64,000 nucleotides of DNA, taken from contig NW_005178458.1 in the NCBI RefSeq assembly GCF_000341285.1, positions 1-64,000 on the forward strand, read 5' to 3'. Below, one piece after another: positions 48,939 to 61,288 of this stretch (positions are counted from its first letter, which is position 1; every line of letters starts with the position of its first letter). Under the pieces are notes generated by a model. The model saw nothing but the letters and a program-made list of their open reading frames with translations. It ran no database searches and was not told the DNA's origin. The position numbers were made by a program, and so were the translations under genes. This DNA is from Galdieria sulphuraria (taxonomy: Eukaryota; Rhodophyta; Bangiophyceae; Galdieriales; Galdieriaceae).

Positions 48939-49490
48939 TCAAACTTGCTGCTGTAGCTGCTGAATAATATTGGCATATAATGTACATGTTCGGTTCAACA
49001 ATAGATTGCAAAATTCTGCATTCTTCAACAGTTTCTCCAGGTACAGAATATGCTCTTTCTGCTTTTGACGACTTTTCGCTGCGGATTGTCTATTTCTATA
49101 AATCCTCCATAGTGCACGCTCTTCCGCAGACATTTCTGGATGCAGAGGAAGACGACCTCTTCTGTTCTTCTTTACTAACTGTGTGTCTTTTCTGCAGCGT
49201 TTTGCCTCTAACCGAAGTGATATATCTACGTTGCTGCTTTCGCAGTTTGGTGGCGATAAAGTTGTCGTTACTGTTTGAATAAGGCCCACAGTTGTGTGTT
49301 TCCAAGTTGTTCTGGTATGGTTATCAATATTCTTCAGAGTCTCTGTCGTGGTGGAAGACGAAGTTGATAGAGACATACTATGCTCGTCCCAAACATTCAG
49401 TGCAGTTACAATAAAAGGGTTTAACAGAGAAGCGACAGATATGGGCTTCTTCTTTTGCTCTGGGATACTCATATGCAACTTTAACAACAT
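48939..49490 (-). CDS. small bZIP transcription factor
   Basis: Single exon, 183 aa. The basic region WRIYRNRQSAAKSRQKQKEH (about 130-149) has the invariant N-x7-R; a short zipper LYLEKLLKNAEFCNLLL follows and the protein ends soon after in IIQQLQQQV. The N-terminal part is Ser/Thr rich. It is not similar to the bZIP at 25925 outside the basic region. Confidence 0.85.
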   Translation of the reverse strand: MLLKLHMSIPEQKKKPISVASLLNPFIVTALNVWDEHSMSLSTSSSTTTETLKNIDNHTRTTWKHTTVGLIQTVTTTLSPPNCESSNVDISLRLEAKRCRKDTQLVKKNRRGRLPLHPEMSAEERALWRIYRNRQSAAKSRQKQKEHILYLEKLLKNAEFCNLLLNRTCTLYANIIQQLQQQV

Positions 49491-51825
49491 AACAACTCTT
49501 GTTGAAAAGAGTCATTCTCTCAGCTTTTATACACTTCAGGTAAAACGAGATCTTACAAACGTGGAGCACATCGACGAAACGATGAGGCATGATGCCACGT
49601 GGAACATCACGACAGTTGTTTCAGACGCGAGAGAGCAATGAGACCTTCCTAATGTGTATAATAAAACTATCATTTTTCGTCAAGAGCTTTTGAAAAACAA
49701 TATAACAATTGAATGTGAAATATTCATTTAACTGAGCCACTACATGCCAATACTTTCGAGTGAGTTCTATAAAAGGAGAAAGGACGCAGTGGAAGAGTTG
49801 AACGCCAATTTTCTTTTGCAATGAAGAGTCACGTGTTTATTTCCAAACAAAATTGAAATGTAATCAATAATAGAAAACAAACTTTGACTATTCTCCAGTT
49901 ACACTAACAAGCATTCAAACAATGTCATCTTATGAACTCCGTGACAATGTCATACCCCGTCAGGGCTTGGACTCCGGTTGGTCAAATCAGATAGCACTTT
50001 CATGTGCAATGTCATAACATGACTCGAGTAACGAGCAACAAAAATGTACCCAGGAATGCTTGAGGACACAGTATTCCCACCAGCTGAGGAATATCCATCC
50101 TGGTTTTGCAGCGATACTCGTCTTCCATCTGTCTTGAATCTTCAGACTACCCAAGTAACGATAAAGATGGACGAGGACCAACCCAAAACTTGAGATAACC
50201 AACAAGTAGTTGGTGACAATTTGTATCTCCGCAACAAATATGTCTGCCATCGAGCAGAAAACCAACCAGTTGGTCCTCCATAGTTTCTCTATTCATGCTG
50301 TGACTAGTTGGCTCGGAATTCAGTAAAAATCATCCAGCAACTACATTTCACACACATGTGAAAGAGAGTCCCAGGTTCGCTACCTTGGAACATGAGGCAC
50401 CGGTAAAGATGCTAGTTGGGTAGGAGACCTTGTCGTGCTAAGCGTCGAGAAGGATACAAAGTACCCAATGAAGTAACGCCAACTGAAAATGAACTGCCAT
50501 TGAACTCGTATGATTTCGAAGTGTTGTAGCGAAAAGTTTTTCTGAATTTTTGGATGAAAAAGATAGTGAGGAATGAATTTGAAAACTCGCTGACAAGTTC
50601 CTTTGGTCATTTGGAGACAGTATTTGGAGAGAGCAATAGTTTCACCAAATATCATTTTGCAAGTAACAAATAAATGAGAATGGTTAGATTCGAGACAAAT
50701 GAAGCGAAATTGTCTACTCGTATTGTTCGAGATGTGTGTCTAGAAGTCTTGTCTTAGTTTGTTCTATCGAAAAGGTAGCTTCGATCGTTTCGTCTTTGTA
50801 TGTCTTTGGCTGATGAAACTCCTGGTATTTTTGTAGAAGAATAAATGATGACTAACTTCACCATGCTATTCTCTATTTGATTTAAAGATTCTCCACTTAT
50901 TGCTGCTTTATAGTCTTGCAGTTCAACTGAGTTGTCGATACATTTTGAAAGTTGGACTATCGAGCATACATTGTTTTCATGTTATGAATGACTTATACTT
51001 TTTTGTTATCTTTTTACAGCGAAGTTAGTTAAGATATTCAGTGTTTTTATTGGTCACATGAAACGACATATACATTGCCCTGTTTTTCTTCTCCCAATAA
51101 TCAATTTGATAAGAAAGCAATTGAGAAATGAGACCATAGAGAAAATTTTTTAAAAGAATACCAAGCTTTCTGTTTACAATCCCACCTACTAGTTGTTCTG
51201 TATTGTCAACTCAATATAGAGACTCAAGCCACTTGAAAGATCAATTTTGAAAACAAATCGGCAATCATTGACACTCTGAGCTTACTTTTAGGCTACAAAC
51301 TACGATGGTTACGATATAACTAGAAAGAGAACAGTAGAGCGAATGATTTGGAATAAATTTATTAGTCACTGCTTAGGAATTATTCAAAAGATGAAAATTT
51401 TCAATCTTTTCTGCAAGAGGCTTTACTCTCTAAGGAAGTGGCAGAAACAAGAAATAAGTACCAGATGGGGGTACATGTAGTAAGCAAAATGTCAAAAGAC
51501 CCAAAATATGAGATAAAGGGAAGATTCCAACAACAACAACAATTTTGTGGTCATTCCATTGTTCATAAGTAGATAAAAACTTACTAGGCAACATTGGCTT
51601 TTTTTGTTGCTGGCTTACTTCATTCTGTCGAAGGTTCTCCTCCGCACAGTAGTAAAAATTCTTTATTCTAATTGATGAACGATAAGAAGGATTTGTACAA
51701 ATTAAAATCCGCAAAGAAAAGGTGAGATGGAATTGGTGTGCTGACGCTTCTTTTGCAAAGAAGTCGTTGAATTTCCTCAGAACCAACTTCCGTCTAACCA
51801 GGTTTTAACTTTTTGTGTAGTGAAG
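49491..51825. other. 2.3-kb region without a supported gene
   Basis: The longest gene-poor stretch of the window. Minus-strand frames at 49987-50265 and 50380-50655 (ATG start, 91 aa, aromatic/basic) and 51430-51786 (hydrophobic C-terminus, no ATG) are open but match nothing I know. I could not link them by splice sites with consistent phase. A short (CAA)n tract lies at 51528-51542. No tRNA-like or snRNA consensus recognised. An unannotated spliced gene or a non-coding RNA is possible. Confidence 0.35.
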
Positions 51826-52602
51826 ATGCCCTGGAGCTGGGTTCAGAAGGCAGATAACAATTCCGAGTGGTTAAGTGCAAAAATAAAAGAATGGACAATA
51901 CAACAAGAAACGTGGAAACAGCAATTACTGCTTGAACCAGAAGATTTATCCTCAACGGTAGATATGGAGAGACTTTTTGAAACTTTTCCCATGATTGGAG
52001 GGTTAGATATTACTCCTGACAAGGAACAAGACGATATAGCGTACGTGGGTATCGTTGTATTGAGCTCAAAGTCACTACAAGTCAAGTATTGTCAGACCCA
52101 TTGTGTCAAGCTTCAAGTTCCATACGTTCCCGGCTTTTTAGGTTTCCGAGAAGCTCCTGCTTTAATAAACGCGGTCGAATGTTTAAAAAGAGAGAAGGTT
52201 GATTGCTTCCCTCAAGTATTGCTGGTTGACGGAAACGGTATACTTCATCCAAGGGGGTTTGGGAGTGCTTGTCAAGTTGGCCTCTCTCTAAACCTTCCCA
52301 CTATAGGAGTTGCAAAGTCACTTTTAAGTGTCGATGGCTTGAATACGTTACAGATTAAAGAACAAATTTGTGAAGAAGGAAAACGCTGGTTGCCTTTGTT
52401 AGGATCTTCAAACCGTGTATTAGGTGCTGCCCTGCTTAGCAATGAATGTGTGAAACGACCCATTTTTGTTTCGGTAGGTTACCGTATCAAACTTTTGGAA
52501 GCCATCAACCTGGTATTTCACACTTGTCGCTACCGTATACCGGAGCCCATTCGCATAGCAGACAAGATTTCTAGGCAAGCATCCAGCAGAGACTTCTGCT
52601 AA
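51826..52602 (+). CDS. ENDOV: endonuclease V
   Basis: Single exon, 258 aa from the first ATG, with one upstream GTG in frame. Motifs: GGLDITPD with the first metal-binding Asp, VPYVPGFLGFREAPAL, VDGNGILHPRGFGSA with the second Asp, and LPTIGVAKSLL. These define endonuclease V, which cleaves near deoxyinosine in DNA (bacteria) or inosine in RNA (eukaryotes). Length and motifs suggest an active enzyme. No targeting peptide is obvious. Confidence 0.95.
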   Translation: MPWSWVQKADNNSEWLSAKIKEWTIQQETWKQQLLLEPEDLSSTVDMERLFETFPMIGGLDITPDKEQDDIAYVGIVVLSSKSLQVKYCQTHCVKLQVPYVPGFLGFREAPALINAVECLKREKVDCFPQVLLVDGNGILHPRGFGSACQVGLSLNLPTIGVAKSLLSVDGLNTLQIKEQICEEGKRWLPLLGSSNRVLGAALLSNECVKRPIFVSVGYRIKLLEAINLVFHTCRYRIPEPIRIADKISRQASSRDFC

Positions 52603-53178
52603 GCTCTCGAATTTCATTACCAATTTATTTTGACGAGGACGCTAGTTCGTGTCGAGTGTTTTTATTTATTTTGAAATGTGTGGTTAAGACTCTAGTGAGT
52701 CACCATTTCCTTTATTTCGTTTAGATTGCCCTTCGAAATGATAGCGTGGATGTCAATCAAATAGAAAACAAAATGCCTGGAGTCTGATAGAGATAGAAAT
52801 GAAGTGTCATATCCAATTTGCGACGCTTGAAACGAGATTCTCATGGATTCTCTCTGTACACGTCTGTGACTTGAATACAAGGTGTGGCAGTAGACCTTAT
52901 AGCATCATAATAGATATCGTCCATTGATGGGTTATGAACAGTCTCGTTCCATTTGATGTTGTCTCTATTATTTCATAAAGCTTTTGATCGGTTGTATTAT
53001 GAAACAGTGCTTTGGGACAACGAGTAAGGGCTTGCGCTTTGATTTATCCAATTTGCAATGATGCTGCAGCGTTAAAAAAACGAAATCTTATTGACAATCA
53101 ACCCTCACAGAGTTGACACATACATGAAAGGTCATGAATGCCTAGATAAGCAATAAATTGAATCTACGTTAGGGTGCT
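52603..53178. other. intergenic between convergent genes, 576 bp
   Basis: 3' ends of endonuclease V and the fucosyltransferase-like gene. Only short frames. Confidence 0.4.
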
Positions 53179-54974
53179 CTACCCAAAACAGTCATCGTTA
53201 TTGACCATTTCGGCCGTTAGCCACTCGTCACGGAAACACTTGAGGCGTTGAACACCAAACCAGTAAAAGTCACATGGCGCTGAATTTGGCGTTCTCCAAC
53301 AACGTCCCTTTCGATCAACCATCCAAGGAGCCTTACCTGTTCTTCCATGTCCGAAAAGACCAAAACTGCTATAAGGACTAATAATTATTTCATCTGCCTC
53401 CCCAAGTAACCACATCTCTGCCAAAGCCCATTGTGCGCTTTCAGTTTTTCCTTTATCCATAGGAGGATCCATCGATATTAATCTTTCACCAAGCTGTAGC
53501 CTTAGTAGCTCTCTAGCCTCCGGAGTGTCAGTTGCTATGAACCATCTATCAACGAGAGAAGCGCTTCCATTCCTTTTCAAAAATGACTCAGGAGACGCTA
53601 CTTGATTCCAATGGGATAGAATAGACTCGGCGCATCTCCACATGACCTGTTCGGAGTATTCGTCAATAGCATAACTATCTCGTAAACGAATCTGGAGACC
53701 GATAACCCTTTTCGAATTTTTAATCAATTGTCTATAAGGTTCCATGATTTCATAAACTCTTTTTGACGGCGTTAAAAGAGCAGTTGCTAACTGTGCAAAT
53801 GGTTGAGGTCCTAAATGAGTACAAATAAATTGTCGATAATTAGGATTGTGTTGCATTGCAGGACCCAACCAGTGTGTTGCTCTAAATATGATTAAATTCT
53901 CTGGAAAGATGTCATCATAAGATGAACAAGCAATAGGTTCCATGTCTCTTATAGGTCTCCAGAACGGACACGGGCGACAGTACTGTGTGAAGATTAAACG
54001 ATGAGGATACTTTTCAAGCTGACTCGTAGTAATGCCTAACTGAGAAGCCAATACTGCAAAATTCCAACTAAATCCTGGAGTCTCGAATAAATCGTCTAGA
54101 TGAGCGCCAACCGTGCTGCCACATGGCTCCCATAGAACGAAAAAAGCACGATTTGTCAATACCTATGTAAGGTTACTGAACAATCAAAGATACAGCTTTG
54201 TTAAAATATCCTTACTGCAAATAAAAAAGCTGACAAGAGTCCCATAAAGCGGTTCCCTAAACCATCGCAAGAAGCTACAAAGACAACTGAACGACTTGCT
54301 AGCAGGTTTTGGTGCTCTAGAATTCTCTCATATTCAACTCTGTGCAACTGTTTAAATGTTTCAAAGTAATTGTCACGAAAACGAGTAATTTCATAGGGTA
54401 ACTGCAACTGGCTACCATTACATATAGAGGGGAGTACACGACCTAACATCCTCTTGGAGCTCCTTGGTTCCCGAAGAACTTCCAACTCTAGAAACAGGTA
54501 CAACGCAAAAAATAAGATAGCTGACTGTACAATTTTTCGGGCAACTGACTTCCTATCATAACTATAAAAAAAAAGAACACGTTTCGCAGCTCGAAGAAGT
54601 TGACACACTGCAACCTGTACTAGTTCAAAGAAAACACAAGCTGCCTTCCAATACGGGTTAGTTGACGTCCAGAACACGGGTGCAGCGGTTGCTCCGTCAC
54701 AAGATTTCTTCCTTGGAGATTTAAGCCTAAGGTTGTTGCAGGTGGACTCTCCGAGAAGCCACCTTTTGTGAAGAACAACTTGGAGAACGAGAAACAAAAG
54801 CTGTTCCAAGATCCACAATCCCACTAAAGTTGCGAATGGTATCCATATACCCCCATAACTAGTAACCAAATTGACAACTTTATGCCAGTAACGTTTCTTG
54901 TATCCATCTTTTTCTAAAGAAAACAATTGGTCAAAATCTAGTGACCACATGGGCAGTCTCAAATCAAATTTCAT
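53179..54974 (-). CDS. fucosyltransferase-like glycosyltransferase (GT37/FUT-type)
   Basis: Two exons: 54974-54216 and 54162-53179; 580 aa. A hydrophobic segment (GGIWIPFATLVGLWILEQLLFLVLQVVL, about residues 40-67) and another near 150-165 precede the catalytic part, compatible with a Golgi type II or two-pass membrane protein. The catalytic domain has CDGLGNRFMGLLSAFLFA joined to VLTNRAFFVLW, as in xyloglucan alpha-1,2-fucosyltransferases. It also has GLQIRLRDSYA (motif with the conserved basic residue) and ADEIIISPYSSFG. It would transfer fucose from GDP-fucose to a wall or secreted glycan; acceptor unknown. The N-terminal region is longer than in plant FUT1. Confidence 0.75.
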
Positions 54975-55560
54975 ATAGAATCAATTGATACTTATTGAAG
55001 AAACTGTGCAGCAGCTTCAGCAACGGAAAAATAATCAAAGCAATTCATTCTTTCTCCTAAAATTTTAACGGCCGACCGGAAAAGACAGTGCCACTTGAAA
55101 TTTCTTAATCTTTGAAAAAGACACAAGAATTCGAAACCTGTCTTGAATTCTTTCTCGGAAATTTGACCAACCCGTTGATAGGGATGTTTGAATTTGCAAG
55201 TGTTTCATATTACAACATTATCCTTTAAGGGCACAATGATATAAAATACGTCATGAGTTCTACAAGCAGAAAGCTATGTCGAGAAGCACACTGTAATTTT
55301 CAACTTTGTTCAAATGATGAGTGAAGGCTACTGTAGGGATTTCACTAAGCTGAGACCTTTGAAACTGAACCAATGAAACCAGAATAGCTATATTGTTACG
55401 ATACTCTTTACATAAATTCCACAAATCGGAAAATATCAGAAAACGAAAAAGACTTGAGAGCGGTTAGTAGCTACTAGTTATTCTCGCTCTTTCTCGATCT
55501 GCTTGAATAATAGGATAGAGCAATCCACTAGGTTCAAGAAAGAAACTATTCAAGAATGGC
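54975..55560. other. intergenic / possible 5' exons of the next gene
   Basis: No complete ORF. Short coding-like stretches (for example around 55318-55380, ATG start) may be first exons of the coiled-coil gene but could not be joined. Confidence 0.3.
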
Positions 55561-55883
55561 AAAGACAAATCTATCAAAACATTAGTGTCATCGGATGAAT
55601 TCTGGTGGAAGAACCGATGTTCTCAAGAAAAGAAAAATGCTTTATGTGGCGCCAAAGTTTTGAAGGCTTAATGTTCACAATATTGTCAATCATGCTACCG
55701 TACTTTTAAAAATTTTCCGAATAGTTCAGTACCAACTAGTCTCCTATGAGCGTGTTGCACTCTACTCTTGGTAACTGTAGTCCGTCGAGAATACAAGTTG
55801 AACCAAAAGGTAATAGATCGGTTCAGGCAAATAAGTGCTAAGTTATTCGAATAGAGACAAGAATTTACTCCTTTTATCCTCAG

Positions 55884-56538
55884 CAGTTTCCACATAATAC
55901 TTTTCTACATGACAATATCAAGTCAGGAAATAGGACTGCAACTCAATTTTCTAATAACGATACTCTGAGCAAGTCAAAGATAACCTCTGATGAAGACCTC
56001 AGCAAGTTTCACAACAAAGGAAACACTGAAAGTTTTTATACAATAGACAAGAATCCTAAGGCTATGCTTACAACAACAACAGTTTCTATGGGAAAAATTC
56101 TGCTAGAAATTAATTCCATCGAAAAACGTTTAAAAACTATCCACGAAACTGTTGAAAAGCACCAAGGTGAACCTCAAATAAACACTATACAGAATCAAAT
56201 CTTCGAATTTGAAGAAAGGGTGTGTAGAAATAATCTGATGATGACTACCTTCTGCTTACATGTCCCCATAGATGCAAAGAACTTTACAGAAGACAGAACT
56301 GGAACTTCAGCTCAAATTCGACGCTGTAAATCGGCAAGTGACCCACCATCTAAGTCAGATTTACTTTGTCCTATCCGAATGGATTTCAATGATGAGTTCT
56401 AAAAGTATCAATGAGTTAACTATTAATAATCCCATTCACGGACAAATAAGTATCGAACCTCAGCAAGAAGTGAATACCCTAGCCACTCGAAGTAATCATG
56501 TCCTGAGAAGAAATAAGAAATCCAACAAGAGTCTTTAA
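55884..56538 (+). CDS. coiled-coil hypothetical protein, 5' end unresolved
   Basis: Two exons are clear: 55884-56219 (open in frame from a CAG acceptor) and 56272-56538, joined by a 52-nt GTGTGT...TAG intron at phase 0. The product includes ILLEINSIEKRLKTIHETVEKHQG and FEFEERMQRTLQKTELELQL, a coiled coil, and a basic Asn-rich end. An upstream exon-like open stretch at about 55520-55665 (reading SSDEFWWKNRCSQEKKNAL) probably belongs to the same gene. At the 3' end an alternative intron (about 56500-56545) would replace the last residues and extend the protein to about 56660. No family recognised. Confidence 0.5.
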
Positions 56539-56731
56539 ATCCCAGGAAATAACAGTTTTCAATTCATGGCAGATCTTGAAGGTTCAAAAATTCAAAGCAT
56601 GCTTGCACCTTATGGCAGTAACTACCTCACCACAAGCATCACCAGCACTCAAACGCTAACCTACAATACTATTCTCTCTGAGGAAAACTAACGAAGTTCC
56701 TTTCAGGAAACAAAACGCAACCAAATGTGTT

Positions 56732-58603
56732 CTACAGATCCATGGTCGACCGGGAGTGCTGTCCGTAGCTACTTTTCAGTAGTTTCACTTCTTCAAATAA
56801 GAGAGCCAACTGCTGCCTCATTTGCAAACACTCTGTCTTCAAGATTTCGTTGTTCTTCTCTAACTGTTCTAAATAAGCCTAAGGAGGACGCTGAAAAGAA
56901 GCAAACTGCCATAGAATATCTATACGAACCTTCCGTCTCCTATAAAAGTTACGAACATTCCTTCGATTTCGTTCCTTTTTCGAAAGTTCCTTCTTATCAA
57001 TATCAAGATATTGTTTTTGAGGGCAATCAGGATCGGTCGAGACGTAACCGTTCCGTAAAGATGCTTTAATCTCATCTGAAAAGTTGGACTCTACTTTGCC
57101 TAAATGAAGTTTATACACAAATGCCGAACAACTACTGTGAAGACCAAGTCTTACCTTCTCCATCTTCATATATGCCATTCGTCCTTAAGGTATCGTAATA
57201 TCTACGCTTTGAATTATGGTCTTCTACAGGAGAACATAAAGGAAGAGGAGGAAGATCCGATAAAATTTGTTCGCTATCATCATGTGGATGGCTTATACCA
57301 GATGAGCTTGAAAAATGCAATTCGCTGTCTGAAATACGGTCAGTAACGAAGGTACAAAGCGTCGAGAAGTCTCTCTGTCCTTTTGAAGTTCACAAACATG
57401 ATAAGTATTTGTATCCTAAACATTTCCTCCTCTTACCATCTCGATAGTGTTGAAACAAATTGTCATCATCCTTCAAGGAATGGTGTGCTTCGTGTCTGAT
57501 AGGTAGCGAATATATTGCAGAACTCTGTGCAATGTGGCCCTTCTGACGACCCGCTCTTCGTTTAAAATCCATTTTCAGTTTACGGTTATTACGATTGATA
57601 GCTGCTTGAGACTGCCTTTGGAAGATTGCATTGAGAGCTTCTGAAATAACTTCGTCAGCCTCAGGTTTCTTCATTGTAACAACTTTGAAACGACAATATA
57701 AAACGTTCGTCATCGTCGATGATAACGAGGTCCTAAAAAATCTTGAATCGTTGAAGGAGTCTGTTGTCCATGTGTTATTAAGTCTTCCAAATCCTATCAC
57801 ACTGTTCCATAACTCGGAAGAATTGTAAACAGCTTCATTTGGAGGAACGGGCAAGACTGCATTCGAAAAAATTTCGGAGATAGGTCTACCGAAGTTTTCG
57901 AGAATTGAATTGAAATCAACATCTACAGTAGCACAAGTACAAGTTTCAGAACTAAACTTTTCATGCGGGCAACAGTGTTCTACAAACAATTCTGATGAAT
58001 ACAATAAGTTGTCCCATCGAAAAACTTCATCCAAGCTTTCATAAATACTATAATACTGAACACTAAACTTTGGAGTGATAAACTGAAGGGAGATAACATA
58101 TTAGAAAAGAAACGATTAATTTAGGAAAACGACTTACTCTTGAATATTCAACAATGATCAAATTGGAATCGTTCCTTGAGACCTAAAAACTTTGAGTAAT
58201 GTTTGAAAGCACTAAAATTTGGCATGTACCGCTAAAAAGTCTTGAGAACGCGGGTTAAACACAGTTCGACGGCAAACAAGATTGGAAGCACCCTTAATAG
58301 GTACCTGGGAAGGAGCATACGCTCCAAGTAACTATAAAGGAACTCGTAAGCTGCGACAAAAACACACTGCTTCCTTACATATCCATAAATTAGTCCGTCC
58401 TCTATGCATAATCCTCTGGGGACAAGAACTTTTTCAACTTGCTCAGCTTGCGAGCCGAATATTTCAAGGGTAAAACTATGGACAGAGGCAACTTCGACCA
58501 GCTGTTGCACCGTTAACTGATTCGTAGGGTCCTTGCTACAAAGCCAAGAAAGAGCTTGAACGTTACTTCGTAGTTTCTCTGGGACAAAGTTCCAACAAGA
58601 CAT
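56732..58603 (-). CDS. long bZIP-type protein with unknown N-terminal region
   Basis: Seven exons on the minus strand: 58603-58379, 58304-58230, 58182-58138, 58082-57437, 57379-57155, 57099-56930, 56878-56732; 510 aa. Exon 1 could instead end at 58358, which gives a 53-nt first intron; both options keep the frame. The C-terminus has a basic region KKERNRRNVRNFYRRRK joined across a 51-nt intron to AYLEQLEKNNEILKTE and more zipper heptads. NVRNFYRRRK plus AYLEQL resembles the plant bZIP class with NREAVRKYREKKKARTAYLEEEV, but three residues are missing between the basic region and AYLE. The N-terminal 330 residues (HCCPHEKF...CTCATVDVDF, VLYCRFKVVTMKKPEADEV) are not recognised. It could be two genes read as one. 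Confidence 0.6.
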
Positions 58604-59069
58604 GACCTAGTTCAACTGGTAAACAAAAAACAGCTCGCTGAGCATTGAGTGATGGAAGATTCAAATTAGCTAATCTCCTCGTTCATGTCCCTCAAATGTC
58701 TCATTTCCTTCAATTAGCCATCAGCCACGCGATCTGATATTTTCAAATGCAGTTCGCTTTACATTCGGAAAAGAGTTCTTGCTCCTAACAACTTTCAAGA
58801 ACTATTAAGTGATTGAATCCTTCGATCTCAAACATTCTTTTGGTCTCTGGACAAAAACATGCCGTTCCACTATTGCTTCTGCTATAGTCAACTTGATTTG
58901 AAAGTAAAGAAAATTGAAATAATGCTGTTATTTCCCATCTGAAGCTTGTAAATGTTGAAGAAGAGCAGATCAAGAGAACACTTGCGTGTTTATTGAAGAC
59001 AAATTTCAAGCTACGCCCTTTTGAAATTTCCTCCGAATTGGTTAACTGGTGGAAACAATTGACCGAGGA
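58604..59069. promoter_or_regulatory. divergent intergenic region, 466 bp
   Basis: Between the starts of the long bZIP gene (-) and the ARID gene (+). Only short frames; no specific element recognised. Confidence 0.35.
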
Positions 59070-61056
59070 ATGGTGGATAGTCAAGCGGTCAACGTTTTCC
59101 TTAAACCTGAGGTGACAAGAGAAGAAAGGATAGAAGTGGGAAATAGAGTTGTTGGAACGGTTGGAACATACTTTATTTCACGTGCGTTAAGAGACTCCGT
59201 TCCTTCACGAGACAGACGGAGAAACTTTTTGGAAGATTTGTCGGCTTACATGAACGAAATAGGCCGAGGCAATTTTAAAATTCCAACCCTAGGTGGTTTT
59301 ACTCTAGACGTTTTTATACTGTATCAGGTACGCTGATATCGTGAAACCTTGAGTTACTGCCCACTTATGCTTCCTGTAGGAAGTCGTTCGCCGTGGAGGC
59401 GTACAACACGTCATCGATAACCGTGAATTTAAGGAAATATCGAAAATCCTAAGACTGCCTAAAACGTGCACTGCAGCAGCGTTTGTTCTGAGGGAGTCTT
59501 ATGAGAAGATTTTATATTTTTACGAACAGAAGCACGTCTTTGGTAGGAGTGCTGAAGAAGTCCCCCCGGTTGTTCAACTTGGTGCGCGTTTAGAGAGGGT
59601 CTCTTCTACACCAAGAAGTTTGAATGCAACAGATACACCAGCTTATGAGGGCTCTCGTGAAAATTCGTTTACGAATCTCTCTATGGAGCAGCCGAAAGGG
59701 TTTGGTTCTGAACTTGGTGGCGCCCCCTCGGTTTCACCGAATAGGAGGCATACTTATGTTGACTCGAATAATCGTAACGCCACGAGTAGTATGGGTTGGG
59801 ATAGGACAACCTCGTATGATAGTCTGCAAACGAGTCGAAATCTCGTTCAAGAGGAAGTATTTGTAACCTCACGACCGTTGTCGGGTTCATTTCGAACGGA
59901 CATCGGCTCAGAACGGAATAAGCTTGTACTTGCTCTCCAGTCAGGAATAGAAGATGAAATAAGCTGGGCTTTGGTAACGATAAATGTGCTTTCTTTTGAT
60001 CCTAAACTTGATTTTCTTATACGAGACTACCCGATGCTCTTAGAAAGTGAGTCGTCTTTTTTTTTACTATGACAGCGGTCAGATAAGTGTTTAGGTCTTG
60101 AGATTATTCTGAAAGAGTATTTGGAAGATTTAAATGGATGTAGAACCTTTGGTTTGCATCCTGATGATGAGGATGCGAGAAGCAGTGGAGCTAAGAATAA
60201 GATGCTGTCAGCGGTGGACATTAATACGTCAAACGTGATAGCCCATAATAATGTTTGCAATCCCAGTCTTCAGAACTATGGTGACTTGTTTTGTACAAGG
60301 GATCCAATTTTCCTCAAACGTGAATGGAATGCAAAGTGTGTTGCCAATGCTTTGAGGAACTTGAGCTTTATAGAACGGAATCACCCTTCTTTTGCAAAGC
60401 ATGTGAGTCTTTTACGTACGTGTATAAGGTAATATATGTCTTTCTGGTTTAAGATCTTATGTTTCTCATTCGAATTTCTTAGTATCATAGTTTCCAGTGA
60501 AGCGGCATCACAAGTTGTTTATGACTTGTCGGACACACTTAAGAACATAGCAGTAGAAGTGAAGTTAAACCAAGATACTTTGTTTCTCTTAGATTCAGCT
60601 ATCGCAATTTTATATGAATGGGAAGATTGTACCGACGATACACGTATTCTGAAAGCTACAGAACTGATTGCCAGACTATGCTTCAATCCTGACAATGAAT
60701 TAGAGCTTTTAAAGCGGTTTGATGAGATACTTAGTCTTTTGGTTGGTTTTCTTAGTTCAGAAAACAAGGATATACGTCTTGTAGCTGTTGGTGCAATTTG
60801 CAATGCGAGTGCTTTCGATTGGAATGCTCGAGTGGCGATTGCCAAAACCCCAAGCGTTGTATACTATCTTACGCAATGTTTATCAGATCCGTATATTGCC
60901 CCACTTTCAGCAATAACCATCGCAAACTTAGCGGAGGCACCGAGCAATCGTGCGATTCTTTTAAGATATGAAAGCAAATTTGTTCATGTTGCAATGAGCA
61001 ATTCTGCTGCTTCCGAACTAGTTGCTTGTGCACTGAAAGAACTGTCAGACGACTAA
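59070..61056 (+). CDS. ARID-domain protein with armadillo-like C-terminus (ARID2/RSC9-like)
   Basis: Four exons: 59070-59327, 59380-60046, 60095-60428, 60483-61056; 610 aa. The ARID (about residues 50-140) reads FLEDLSAYMNEIGRG...PTLGGFTLDVFILYQ joined to EVVRRGGVQHVIDNREFKEISKILRLP...SYEKILYFYEQ, all canonical. A disordered Ser/Asn-rich linker follows. From about residue 270 the protein is a helical repeat region (ERNKLVLALQSGIEDEISWALVTINVLS, CVANALRNLSFIERN, LVAVGAICNASAFDWNARVAI). ARID plus armadillo-like repeats is the layout of ARID2/BAF200 and yeast Rsc9, subunits of PBAF/RSC SWI/SNF remodellers. Introns are 48-54 nt. Confidence 0.85.
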
Positions 61057-61235
61057 TTTTGAAAAAGACAGTCACATTCATTCAGGAATCATTGACTGCA
61101 AACAGAACATTTCAGAGATGGTCGTCTGTGGATTGTTTGAACGAGTGAATAGAGTTGCTTTGAGAAAGCGCATATGGTGTCAATTTGTTCGCGTTTTGTT
61201 CACTCTTTGTAGGCTCGTCTATACCTTTAACAAGT

Positions 61236-61257
61236 ACACACACACACACACAGACAG

Positions 61258-61285
<28 letters not shown>
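61236..61285 (+). repeat. compound (AC)n-(CAGA)n-(GA)n microsatellite
   Basis: About 17 nt of AC repeat, two CAGA units, then about 27 nt of GA repeat. It lies in the 3' space between the ARID and eRF3 genes and creates spurious Ser/Leu and Arg/Glu frames. Confidence 0.9.

Positions 61286-61288
<3 letters not shown>

Noticed and set aside
49940-50300. Possible structured RNA because of repeated CCAACT / GTTGG words
   Set aside because: Complementary words are scattered and do not form one consistent long fold by eye; no known RNA consensus seen.
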